From contig NZ_CP084004.1 of assembly GCF_020181355.1 (NCBI RefSeq), positions 992,001 to 1,056,000 on the forward strand: DNA of 64,000 bases, in the 5' to 3' direction. The stretch comes from Collinsella aerofaciens. Lineage in GTDB: Bacteria; Actinomycetota; Coriobacteriia; Coriobacteriales; Coriobacteriaceae. The translations under genes and the position numbers were made by a program. The notes under the pieces were generated by a model that saw only the letters and a program-made list of their open reading frames with translations, had not been told where the DNA came from and searched no databases. Below are positions 7,909 to 16,078 of the stretch, in pieces (the first letter of the stretch is position 1; each line of letters begins with the position of its first letter).

Positions 7909-8541
7909 ATGGGTAAGAAGTCTCGGGCTCGGGTTGCTGCGGCGGGAACTCGCAAGGATCCTGGTCGTCGGGTTGCCGAGGGTAAAAAGGTCGATCGTGT
8001 CGAGAAGGACAAGAAGGTTGGCGCGCATGCTCATCCTGAGTGGGCGCCTCACCTCAATACGGCTAGCGAGGATCTGACTGCTAAGTTGTTTACTCTGGTC
8101 GAGGTTATCTTGGGCGTGGTGCCCGTGGTGGTCATTGGCTTGTTCTTGGCTTCGAAAGATGCCCCGAGTGTCGATAAACTCACCGATGTCTTTTCTCAGG
8201 ACCCCTCGATGGTGGTTACGTTTATCTCTGCGTGCCTGCAGCCGTTTGTGGCGTACATGCTGTACATGATTTATCGCAAATACTGCGAGGGCGATGCGGG
8301 CTTTGCCGCCGGAAACCTGATTGGCCTCTTGTGCTCCGAGATTTTGCTGCTCAATATTCCCGGCGTCATCGGCATGGGCATCTTGCTGTGGCGTGTCTGG
8401 CGCAACGTCGCCCCGCACTTTGAGAGCTGGTTGTTTGAGCGCCGCGCAATGGGCGTGCTGGCAGACATCGCGGGCTCGCTCGTGATTTTAGCCTTGGCGT
8501 TTATGTGCGCCACCGCCGCCCGCGGTCTCGCGGGCATGTAG
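7909..8541 (+). CDS. Hypothetical integral membrane protein
   Basis: 210 aa from ATG 7909, with GATGGGGTG upstream; an in-frame ATG at 7894 lies in that ribosome-binding region. The first 50 residues are basic and soluble (many Lys/Arg), followed by four hydrophobic segments (approximately 60-80, 100-120, 135-160, 180-205), so a charged cytoplasmic N-tail precedes a small membrane domain. I recognise no family. It is flanked by two copies of the hairpin-plus-terminator element and is probably monocistronic. Confidence 0.8.
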   Translation: MGKKSRARVAAAGTRKDPGRRVAEGKKVDRVEKDKKVGAHAHPEWAPHLNTASEDLTAKLFTLVEVILGVVPVVVIGLFLASKDAPSVDKLTDVFSQDPSMVVTFISACLQPFVAYMLYMIYRKYCEGDAGFAAGNLIGLLCSEILLLNIPGVIGMGILLWRVWRNVAPHFESWLFERRAMGVLADIAGSLVILALAFMCATAARGLAGM

Positions 8542-8595
8542 TCTGTCCTCACCGACCACGGAGCGCAGGGCAACTGCTGGTTTCACCGCTCCGGA

Positions 8596-8681
8596 CGTCA
8601 GACCCGCGGCGCATCCCTTTCCCTCTCGCTCACGGCTTCGCAGAGTCACGCGAGGCAAAGGCATGCGCCGCGGGTCTGACG
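8596..8681. repeat. Long hairpin with conserved loop, copy 2
   Basis: A perfect 19-bp inverted repeat (8596-8614 against 8663-8681), extended by a further imperfect 11 bp, encloses a loop with the same CTCGCTCACGGCTTCGCAG as the element at 7651. The arms share no sequence with those of copy 1. It follows the membrane-protein gene. Confidence 0.9.
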
Positions 8682-8723
8682 ACGCGGGCTTGCCAACGAG
8701 TTTTGGCTAATAGATTGGTTTGT

Positions 8724-8751
8724 GTGCCGCCCCTTTGGGGCGGCACTTTTT
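8724..8751 (+). terminator. Intrinsic terminator, copy 2 of the element
   Basis: GTGCCGCCCC-TTT-GGGGCGGCAC then TTTTTG, 42 bases after the second long hairpin. The remaining 250 bases up to the next gene show nothing I can name. Confidence 0.85.
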
Positions 8752-9004
8752 GTGTGGGGTCCCGGTCTCCACAATTTTCGTCAAGCTTTTGGTTAGATTT
8801 TGGTCAGTTGGCGTAAGGGTGGAAGGCCAAAAGATTGCTGGCGAAAAAAGCTCAGAGAAAGTGCTGGTAGGGGAGTTGTTGAGCTTTTCGACAGCTTTTG
8901 AGCAAAAGAAACTTTGTGGCTATTGCCGGCGATTGCGTTGTCGCGGTCATGGCGGTGCGGGATGCTGGTCGTAAGCGTCGAACGCTCCGATTTTGGAGGC
9001 CAAC

Positions 9005-9427
9005 ATGGACCTGTTTCTTGAGACCCCACAGCAACAAGCCGAGCGCATGCTGCGGCAGCAGCGGCGGCTTATAGAGATGCAAATGCAAGGGGTAGCCGCC
9101 CAGCCCCCTGCGCAAAATGCCACGCCTGCGGTTTCGCCTGCGGGCAGATCGGCGCCAGAGAACTATTCCGTACAACAAGATTCATATGCGCAGGAGCTTG
9201 CGTTCGACAAGCGCCGCACGCGTCACCGCCGCGTGGGCCAGCGCCTGCGCACGTTAGCGATGATTGTACTGATCCCGTTGGGACTCGCAGCAATCTTCTT
9301 GGCCTCATATGCCTTCACGTGCATTCTCAACGGCGCCTCACCCAATGAGGTGCTTCAGCACTTGGCAGCTCTCGGCCAGCGCCTAGGCGACGTCATAACA
9401 ACCATCCGCGCCGGCTGGGAGAGTTAG
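9005..9427 (+). CDS. Hypothetical single-pass membrane protein
   Basis: 140 aa from ATG 9005, with GGAGG at 8995-8999. A Gln-rich N-terminal part (residues 5-30), a Pro/Ala-rich linker and a basic stretch (KRRTRHRRVGQR) precede one hydrophobic segment around residues 85-108, followed by a short C-terminal tail. The topology would leave the long N-terminus in the cytoplasm. No family is recognised, and no obvious partner gene is adjacent. Confidence 0.75.
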   Translation: MDLFLETPQQQAERMLRQQRRLIEMQMQGVAAQPPAQNATPAVSPAGRSAPENYSVQQDSYAQELAFDKRRTRHRRVGQRLRTLAMIVLIPLGLAAIFLASYAFTCILNGASPNEVLQHLAALGQRLGDVITTIRAGWES

Positions 9428-9517
9428 CGTTTGTCACATTAGGACTTCCAGGGTGTACGAATTATCGCCACGAGCAGAATTCTTGCATCCTGTGGGTCCT
9501 GTCGTGCGACTGAATAG

Positions 9518-9538
9518 TATTATTGAAGATAAATAATA
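9518..9538 (+). promoter_or_regulatory. Candidate operator of the nucleotidyltransferase pair
   Basis: TATTATT (9518-9524) and AATAATA (9532-9538) form a 7-bp inverted repeat 12 bases before the start codon, in a locally AT-rich stretch. This is a common position for autoregulation by an antitoxin. Confidence 0.45.
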
Positions 9539-9550
9539 ATAGGATTTGCT

Positions 9551-10081
9551 ATGTATAAGCAGGATTTAGAGCAGACTCTTTTGGGCATTGACGAAGAGGC
9601 GGAGCTGGAAATAGGTCCAAGAGACGACAGGCCGAACGTTGTATTGGTGGGAGGAAGCGCCTTCATGCTAAACGATGTGACGAATCGTTCGGTTACACAT
9701 GACATTGATGTGTTTGAGGCAGACAGGTGCCTCCGCGAGATCATAGCTCGATACCCCGAGGTGAATGGTATGGCGGTGGCATATTGTAATCAGATGCCGT
9801 TCAATTACGAAGATCGTTTGATTCCCTTGGATATTGGGGCGCGCTTTATCAGGTACTTTACGCCATCCTTGGAGGACCTGGCGGTAATGAAGCTCTATGC
9901 CTACCGTCCGAACGACATCGTCGACCTCCATAGTCGAGCGTTTATCGACCGACTTGATTGGGATCTGCTCGAACGGCTTATATTCGACGAGGGCGAGGCG
10001 CTGGCGTCGTCGCCTTCGGAGCGGAGTTATCAAGAGATGGTCTGCGCATACAGCCAATACAAAAAGGAGGTGCTCGGTTGA
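9551..10081 (+). CDS. Nucleotidyltransferase-fold protein (DUF6036/AbiEii-like), possible toxin
   Basis: 176 aa. The N-terminal half carries the minimal nucleotidyltransferase signature: VLVGGSAF (32-39), then the metal-binding pair Asp51-x-Asp53 in THDIDVF, and a plausible third acidic residue, Asp94, in IPLDIGARF. The later LEDLAVMKLYA segment is also typical of this class. Such proteins occur as toxins of type IV-like modules. Its stop overlaps the TTG start of the next gene (TTGA), and local GC is below average, suggesting acquisition. Activity and target are unknown. Confidence 0.8.
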   Translation: MYKQDLEQTLLGIDEEAELEIGPRDDRPNVVLVGGSAFMLNDVTNRSVTHDIDVFEADRCLREIIARYPEVNGMAVAYCNQMPFNYEDRLIPLDIGARFIRYFTPSLEDLAVMKLYAYRPNDIVDLHSRAFIDRLDWDLLERLIFDEGEALASSPSERSYQEMVCAYSQYKKEVLG

Positions 10082-10641
10082 ATCTGACCTTTGAGGGATT
10101 CTTAAAAGGCTATTGCCGAGAGCTATCCGGACAGCAGTCGCTCAGTTTTAGAAAACTGGTTAAGCAAGCGACGACGGTTGCGCCGCGCGTGGCGGAGCCC
10201 CTGTTTTTGCTCGCTTTGGCACAGGGTAAAGCCGAATACGTTCTGGGCTTATCCGAGGGTTCGTGGATGGAAGAGGGTTACCGAGGCGTTTTGTCCTTGT
10301 ACGATCAAGCGGGCGGCATGGCGTCTCTATGCGCCAAAAGTGAGCTCCCTAACCGTTATGCCAACGTTTGGCGTGCGTATAGAGCGGTGAAGGAAAAGCC
10401 AGTGGCGGACAGAAGAATCAACGCCCTGATGCGAAAAAGAACGTTGGGAGCGCTAGAGGAATCGGGCGTAACGCGCTACGGTCTCTGCCGCGATTTGAAT
10501 CTGAATAAGGGAAACGTGTACGCATATTTAGCCGGCGATGACTCAAAGGTGAGCAGGGAGACGGCGCGCCGCATTATGGAATATGCGGAGGAGAGGGGCG
10601 CCCAAGAAGGGGCCGGGCGCCCGGTGCGTATGGCGGGGTAA
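10078..10641 (+). CDS. HTH-domain protein, probable partner/antitoxin
   Basis: 187 aa from TTG 10078, which overlaps the preceding stop and has a near-perfect AAGGAGG at 10064-10070. A longer frame from 9958 would overlap the upstream gene deeply and is rejected. Residues 15-110 look helical and unassigned. Residues about 118-172 resemble a helix-turn-helix (GVTRYGLCRDLNLNKGNVYAYLAG). The arrangement of nucleotidyltransferase first and HTH protein second, translationally coupled, fits a toxin-antitoxin pair in which this gene encodes the antitoxin and autorepressor. The role is inferred from context only. Confidence 0.75.
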   Translation: MNLTFEGFLKGYCRELSGQQSLSFRKLVKQATTVAPRVAEPLFLLALAQGKAEYVLGLSEGSWMEEGYRGVLSLYDQAGGMASLCAKSELPNRYANVWRAYRAVKEKPVADRRINALMRKRTLGALEESGVTRYGLCRDLNLNKGNVYAYLAGDDSKVSRETARRIMEYAEERGAQEGAGRPVRMAG

Positions 10642-10692
10642 GATTGATCGCGGTTTTGATTGGTGCTCGATTGGGTTTGTTGGGCGGAGTCT

Positions 10693-12048
10693 ATGTCTGC
10701 TATTGATATCGTGCTTGCTGTGACCGCCTTGGTGGCGGCGGGGGTTGCTGTGGCTTGTGCCCTGCAGCTCAAGGGCCTTCGCGCCGAGCTGCGGGAGCGC
10801 GGCGACAGCGGGGCAGAGATGCTGGCTGCGCTCGAGCAGGCCAACAGCACGCTCGATGCCCTCAACGTCGCGCTGGCAGAAACCCGCCGCACGGCAAACG
10901 CCATCGCGCAGCAGCAGACGACCGACGCCGCCGTGGAGCAGCAACGCTACCTGACCATTGCGCGCGAGTTCTCGCAGGCCGGCGACCGCATGGATGACCT
11001 GCGCCGCGAGACGGCCCAACAGCTCGGCGCCAACCGCGAGGGCATCGAGCACCGCCTGGACAAGGTGCGTGAGACGGTCGATGCCCAGCTGGGCGCCATC
11101 CGCAAGGACAACAACGTGCAGCTCGATCAGATGCGCGCGACGGTGGACGAGAAACTCTCCCGTACGCTCAACGATCGCCTGTCTGCATCGTTTAAGCAGG
11201 TGAGCGACCAGCTCGAGGCCGTGTACAAGGGCCTGGGCGATATGCAATCTATCGCCACCGGCGTGGGCGACCTTAAGCGCGTGCTGGGCAATGTGAAGGC
11301 GCGTGGCATTTTGGGCGAGGTGCAGCTGGGCGCAATCCTGGCGGACATCCTTACGCCCGACCAGTATCTGGAAAACGTTGCCACCAAGCCCGGCGCCTCG
11401 GAGCGCGTTGAGTTTGCTGTCAAGCTGCCGGTGGACGAGGGTGATCCCGTGCTGCTGCCGATCGACTCCAAATTCCCGGGCGATGCGTACGAGCATCTGC
11501 TCGACGCCCAGGAGTCGGGTGACGCTGAGGCCGTCGCCGCAGCGCGCAAGACGCTCGATATGATGGTGAAGCGCGAGGCAAAGGACATCTGCGAAAAGTA
11601 TCTGAGCGTGCCCGCGACTACCAACTTTGGCATTATGTTCGTTCCGTTTGAGGGGCTGTACGCCGAGGTCGTCAGCCGCCCCGGGCTTATCGAGACCCTG
11701 GGCCGCGACTATCACGTCAACGTTGCCGGCCCCAGCACCATGGCGGCCATCCTCAACAGCCTGCAGATGAGCTACCAGACGTTTAGGTTGCAAAAACGCA
11801 CCGATGACGTGCTGCGCGTGCTTTCCGCCGTCAAGGCTGAGCTGCCGCGCTATCAGGCGGCGCTACGCCGCGCCCAACAGCAGATCGAGACTGCGGGCAA
11901 GACGGTCGAGGGCATTATCACCACGCGCACCAACGTTATGGAGCGCAAGCTCAAGGACATCGATGCGCTGGAGGATGCCGAGGAGGCCGACGCGATTCTG
12001 GGCTTGGAGTCCGCAGGCTTACTCGCGGGCCAGGAAGACGAGGGCTAG
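10693..12048 (+). CDS. rmuC: RmuC-family DNA recombination protein
   Basis: 451 aa from ATG 10693 (GGCGGA upstream). One N-terminal hydrophobic segment (about 4-24), a long coiled-coil stretch (about 30-170, rich in Gln/Glu/Arg heptads), then the RmuC nuclease-like domain with the conserved GILGEVQLGAIL, LPIDSKFPGD and NFGIMFVPFEGLY blocks. RmuC proteins limit inversions at short inverted repeats, which is of interest given the many inverted repeats in this window. No operon partner is evident; the ABC exporter gene follows after 125 bp. Confidence 0.92.
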   Translation: MSAIDIVLAVTALVAAGVAVACALQLKGLRAELRERGDSGAEMLAALEQANSTLDALNVALAETRRTANAIAQQQTTDAAVEQQRYLTIAREFSQAGDRMDDLRRETAQQLGANREGIEHRLDKVRETVDAQLGAIRKDNNVQLDQMRATVDEKLSRTLNDRLSASFKQVSDQLEAVYKGLGDMQSIATGVGDLKRVLGNVKARGILGEVQLGAILADILTPDQYLENVATKPGASERVEFAVKLPVDEGDPVLLPIDSKFPGDAYEHLLDAQESGDAEAVAAARKTLDMMVKREAKDICEKYLSVPATTNFGIMFVPFEGLYAEVVSRPGLIETLGRDYHVNVAGPSTMAAILNSLQMSYQTFRLQKRTDDVLRVLSAVKAELPRYQAALRRAQQQIETAGKTVEGIITTRTNVMERKLKDIDALEDAEEADAILGLESAGLLAGQEDEG

Positions 12049-12173
12049 CCGCAACGGACGGCGGGGCGTCGGCGCAAGCGCGAGGCGCGGGCGCTTTTCG
12101 TATCGTGCTTGCCTGAAGCGCACTTCAATGTGCAACAATGGCGTTTCGCCCTATCAGACGCGAAAGGAAGCCC

Positions 12174-13976
12174 ATGTCTCAGAGAAGCACCAGTCCGCTC
12201 AAACGCTCCACCGTGCGCCGCACGCTACAGCGTTTTTGGGACGTCACGCGCACGCAGCCACTGATCGTCTTTCTCTCGGTATTCTCGTCGGCGGGTTATA
12301 TCTTTTTGCTTACGTTTGCCAACACCTACGTGATGGCCCTTATCGTCGACCGCGTCCAGGCCGGCCCCGTGGCAGGCGACCAGGTGTTTGAGGTCTTTGG
12401 TCCTTACATTCTGGCGCTCGTGCTCGTTAACCTGATAGGCCAGATCCTCTCCAAGCTGCAGGACTACACCGTCTACAAGCTCGAGATTGCTGGTAACTAT
12501 CACCTGGCGCGCTTGTGCTTCGACACGCTCTCCAATCAATCCATGACATTCCACACCAGTCGATTTGGCGGATCGCTTGTGAGCCAGACGAGCCGTTTTA
12601 TGAGCGGTTACACGGGTCTGGTGGACGTGACGGTGTATTCGCTCATCCCCACTATCACCTCGGTTGTCTGCACGGTGGCGGCGCTCGCCCCGGTGGTGCC
12701 GACGTTTACCGTGATCCTGGTGGGCATCATGGTCGTCTACATTGCGTTTGTCTGGCTTATGTACAAGCGCATCATGCCGCTTTCGGCCGCGACGTCCGCT
12801 GCGCAGAACAAGCTGTCGGGTGTGCTTTCCGACGCGGTCACGAACATCCTGGCCGTCAAAACCTGCGGGCGCGAGGACTTTGAGCGCGACCTGTTCGATG
12901 CCGCCGACCGCGCCGCGCGCGACGCCGAGACGGTTTCGATGCACGCCATGATGCAGCGCAACTTTACGACCTCGGGCCTTATCGTCATTACCATGGCCGT
13001 GGTGAGTGTGTTCGTCGCGGGCGGCAACGCGTGGTTTGGCATCTCGGCCGGCACGCTCGTCATGATCTTTACCTATACGTATAACCTCACTATGCGTCTG
13101 AACTACGTGAGCTCCATGATGCAGCGCATCAACCGTGCGCTGGGCGATGCGGCCGAGATGACGCGCGTGCTGGACGAGCCGCGTCTGGTGGCGGACGACG
13201 CGAATGCCCCCGAGCTCAAAGTGACCGAGGGCGCGATTGATTTTGAGCACTTGAGCTTTGCATACCGTGACGCCGCGGCAGGCGAGAGCGTGTTCAACGA
13301 CCTGACGCTTCATGTGGCGGCGGGCCAGCGCGTGGGCCTGGTGGGCAAATCGGGCTCGGGCAAGACGACGCTCACCAAGCTGTTGCTGCGCCTGGACGAC
13401 GTGCAGGGCGGCCGCGTGCTCGTGGACGGTCAGGACGTCTCGCGCTGCACGCAGCAGAGCCTGCGCCGCCAGGTTGCCTACGTGCCGCAGGAGGCGCTGC
13501 TGTTCCACCGCTCCATTCGCGAGAATATCGCCTACGGCCGCCCCGGCGCTACCGACGAGCAGATTCGCGAGGCTGCGCGTCTGGCCAACGCGACTGAGTT
13601 TATCGACCGCTTGCCCCATGGCTTTGACACCATGGTGGGCGAGCGCGGCGTTAAGCTCTCGGGCGGCCAACGCCAGCGCGTGGCCATCGCCCGTGCCATC
13701 CTCACCGACGCGCCGATTCTGGTGCTCGACGAGGCGACCTCTGCCCTGGACAGTGAGTCCGAGGCGCTGGTGCAGGAGGCGCTCGAGAACCTGATGCGCG
13801 GCCGCACCTCCATTGTGGTGGCGCACCGCCTGTCCACTGTGGCGGCGCTCGACCGCATCGTGGTGCTGGCGGAGGGCGAGATTGTCGAGGACGGCACGCA
13901 TGCGCAGCTTGTCGAGGCGGGCGGCGAATACGCAAGCCTGTGGAGCCGCCAGACCGGCGCATTTTTGGAGGCGTAA
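12174..13976 (+). CDS. ABC transporter, fused permease/ATPase (exporter type)
   Basis: 600 aa from ATG 12174 (GAAAGGAAG upstream); the in-frame ATG at 12138 lacks a ribosome site. Six transmembrane segments occupy the first 330 residues. The C-terminal ATPase has Walker A (VGKSGSGKTTL), Q-loop (AYVPQEALLF), signature LSGGQRQRVAIARA, Walker B (ILVLDEAT) and the switch His (VAHRLST). It is of the MdlB/MsbA type, acting as a homodimer or with a partner half-transporter; no second half-transporter is adjacent, so a homodimer is likely. The substrate is not predictable. Confidence 0.92.
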   Translation: MSQRSTSPLKRSTVRRTLQRFWDVTRTQPLIVFLSVFSSAGYIFLLTFANTYVMALIVDRVQAGPVAGDQVFEVFGPYILALVLVNLIGQILSKLQDYTVYKLEIAGNYHLARLCFDTLSNQSMTFHTSRFGGSLVSQTSRFMSGYTGLVDVTVYSLIPTITSVVCTVAALAPVVPTFTVILVGIMVVYIAFVWLMYKRIMPLSAATSAAQNKLSGVLSDAVTNILAVKTCGREDFERDLFDAADRAARDAETVSMHAMMQRNFTTSGLIVITMAVVSVFVAGGNAWFGISAGTLVMIFTYTYNLTMRLNYVSSMMQRINRALGDAAEMTRVLDEPRLVADDANAPELKVTEGAIDFEHLSFAYRDAAAGESVFNDLTLHVAAGQRVGLVGKSGSGKTTLTKLLLRLDDVQGGRVLVDGQDVSRCTQQSLRRQVAYVPQEALLFHRSIRENIAYGRPGATDEQIREAARLANATEFIDRLPHGFDTMVGERGVKLSGGQRQRVAIARAILTDAPILVLDEATSALDSESEALVQEALENLMRGRTSIVVAHRLSTVAALDRIVVLAEGEIVEDGTHAQLVEAGGEYASLWSRQTGAFLEA

Positions 13977-14039
13977 AGACCCCATACGTGGGACAATCGT
14001 GCCCATAGGTTTGTTATGCCGCTGAGCCGAGGAGTCGTT

Positions 14040-14705
14040 ATGCCACGCGAGACCAATGCCGCCAAACGCGAGCGCGCCATCGAGGTATGCGAGCGCCTTA
14101 ACCGTCGCTATGGCCCGGTTGAGTGCTTCTTGGACCACGAGAATCCCTTTAGGCTGCTCATCGCGGTACTGCTCTCGGCTCAGACGACCGACGCGCAGGT
14201 CAACAAGGTGACGCCCCAACTGTTTGCCCAGTGGCCCACGCCCGAGGCCATGGCCGGGGCAAGTGTGACCGACGTGGCGGACACCATTAAGTCACTCGGC
14301 TTTTATAAGAGTAAGGCCAAGCATGCCGTGGAGGCCGCGCAGATGATCGTTGCCGACTACGGCGGCGAGGTACCGGCCGACATGAAGGAGCTTGTAAAGC
14401 TGCCGGGCGTGGGGCGCAAGACAGCGAACATCGTGCTCAACGTGGGGTACGGCATCGTGGAAGGCATCGCGGTGGATACGCACGTCAACCGCATCGCGCA
14501 CCGCCTGATGCTGAGTCCCAAGACGCACGCCAAAGAGCCGCTCAAGACCGAGCAGGATCTGCTCAAGATCTTGCCGCACGAGTATTGGGAGTCGGTCAAT
14601 CACCAGTGGATCACCTTTGGCCGCGAAATCTGCGACGCCCGCAAACCCAAGTGCGACGAGTGCCCGCTGGCAGACCTTTGCCCCAGCGTACGCGTGACGG
14701 GGTAG
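14040..14705 (+). CDS. nth: Endonuclease III
   Basis: 221 aa from ATG 14040 (GAGGAG upstream). The HhH motif LPGVGRKTAN contains the catalytic Lys127, and Asp146 sits in VDTHVNR. The C-terminal cluster C198-x6-C205-x2-C208-x5-C214 binds a 4Fe-4S cluster. The enzyme removes oxidised pyrimidines and cleaves abasic sites. It is a complete, canonical copy, unlike the MutY-like glycosylase at 6070 in this same window. Confidence 0.96.
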   Translation: MPRETNAAKRERAIEVCERLNRRYGPVECFLDHENPFRLLIAVLLSAQTTDAQVNKVTPQLFAQWPTPEAMAGASVTDVADTIKSLGFYKSKAKHAVEAAQMIVADYGGEVPADMKELVKLPGVGRKTANIVLNVGYGIVEGIAVDTHVNRIAHRLMLSPKTHAKEPLKTEQDLLKILPHEYWESVNHQWITFGREICDARKPKCDECPLADLCPSVRVTG

Positions 14706-14823
14706 GGCCTGACACGTTTTGCCGGCACCCGAAGACGGCGACTAATGTTGCGCAACACATTTGGGCCGCGAAGGCTCAATATGATGGCGACAGATGCCGT
14801 TTGTTGCGGGGGGATGCCTGAAT

Positions 14824-15870
14824 ATGTTTTGCACCAAGTGTGGCTCCGAGATGCCCGACGGAACCGATTTTTGCACGAACTGCGGGGCACGCATGGGCGC
14901 CGCTTCTCCGGCTGCCGCGCCTTCTGAGCCCGCACCGATGCCGGCGGCAGGGATACCTTCCGTGCAAAAGAAATCGCATAAGCGGGCGGTGATTATCGGC
15001 ATATGTGTAGCGGGCGTGCTCGTTGCCGGCGGCGCTGCGCTGGCGCTGACCGGCGTGCTGGGTCCGCTTGGGCAGGGCAACTCATCGCAGATTACGGTAC
15101 TTGGGTCCGACGAGGGTTCGGCCGAGCATAAGGACAAGGGAAGCGCCAAGGAGAAGCCTGCCGAAGAGCAAGAGGAGCCGGAAGAGCCCGGGCAGACGGG
15201 CAGCAGCGTAAAAGTCGACCTCAATGACCAGGCAACCTATGCCGCCGCGAATCTGTTCCTGTCGAACTTTACGGAGGAGCACTTCGATCGGGACTGGTAT
15301 CAGACGGGCGGCTTCGATTCGACTGACGGCCTTTCTGATGACGAGAAATACAAGCTGGTTAAGTTTATCTGGTGCCATTTTATTGACAACGCGCCGTATC
15401 GAATCGAGAAAGGCGACTATGACAACGGTAATAGCCAGCGTGTGGCGACTGATGTGATCAATAGGGAACTCAACCGCTTGACGGGTCTGACGCTTTCCGA
15501 TGCCGATATGACTTATGACAGAACGCCGGAGGGGCAGGCGATTCCTGATTCGGCCGAAGCGCATGACGGGTACTTGTATCTGAAGCAGGAATACGGCCAG
15601 GGAAATTACAACCCATCGTGTGCCATCGTTACGGGCGCGACTGACCTTGGCGACAACATCTACGAGCTCACCTATGAGGTCTACAGTGCTGGCGGCATGT
15701 TACTTCCTTCCGACATCCCCGAGAGCACCTACGGCCTGCCAAAGGACCAGTTCATCGCCGCAATTCAAGCGGATGCATCCATGGGCCGTACCGAGACTTG
15801 CACGGTCCGCGTCGCGCAGGGTGACGGCGCTCCGATCTTCACACTGCTTAAAATGGGCGTCTACGACTAG
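14824..15870 (+). CDS. Zinc-ribbon, single-pass membrane protein of unknown function
   Basis: 348 aa from ATG 14824. A double-Cys zinc ribbon opens the protein (CTKCG and CTNCG, residues 3-21), then an Ala/Pro-rich linker, a transmembrane segment (about 56-78, VIIGICVAGVLVAGGAALAL), a charged Lys/Glu-rich stretch and an extracellular domain from about residue 125 with no family I recognise. This zinc-ribbon plus TM plus exported domain layout is common in Gram-positive and actinobacterial gut species. An intrinsic terminator follows at 15897. Confidence 0.85.
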   Translation: MFCTKCGSEMPDGTDFCTNCGARMGAASPAAAPSEPAPMPAAGIPSVQKKSHKRAVIIGICVAGVLVAGGAALALTGVLGPLGQGNSSQITVLGSDEGSAEHKDKGSAKEKPAEEQEEPEEPGQTGSSVKVDLNDQATYAAANLFLSNFTEEHFDRDWYQTGGFDSTDGLSDDEKYKLVKFIWCHFIDNAPYRIEKGDYDNGNSQRVATDVINRELNRLTGLTLSDADMTYDRTPEGQAIPDSAEAHDGYLYLKQEYGQGNYNPSCAIVTGATDLGDNIYELTYEVYSAGGMLLPSDIPESTYGLPKDQFIAAIQADASMGRTETCTVRVAQGDGAPIFTLLKMGVYD

Positions 15871-15896
15871 ACTCGGCGTATAGCTCACTCTGATAG

Positions 15897-15927
15897 CGCC
15901 AGACGGCTTGCCCGTCTGGCGTTTTTT
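15897..15927 (+). terminator. Intrinsic terminator
   Basis: CGCCAGACGG-CTTG-CCCGTCTGGCG followed by six T residues, 26 bases after the zinc-ribbon gene. Confidence 0.9.
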
Positions 15928-16078
15928 GCGGGGCTGTGCATGCGCTTGAGCAGGAGTATATGTCGCCGCCTGCCGCCCCATGCAAAAATGTGTTGCTAAT
16001 TTAGAAGCTTATTCAAGCGCGCCGAAGTCGCGGCGTGCTGGCGTAGCATGAGCAAAAAATCAAGCAATGGAGGGTAAC

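Noticed and set aside
12225-14219. 664-codon minus-strand open frame
   Set aside because: Antisense to the ABC exporter and nth; composition is His/Arg/Val-rich with no motif. Similar antisense frames over mfd, glmM and the DUF4012 gene were rejected for the same reason.
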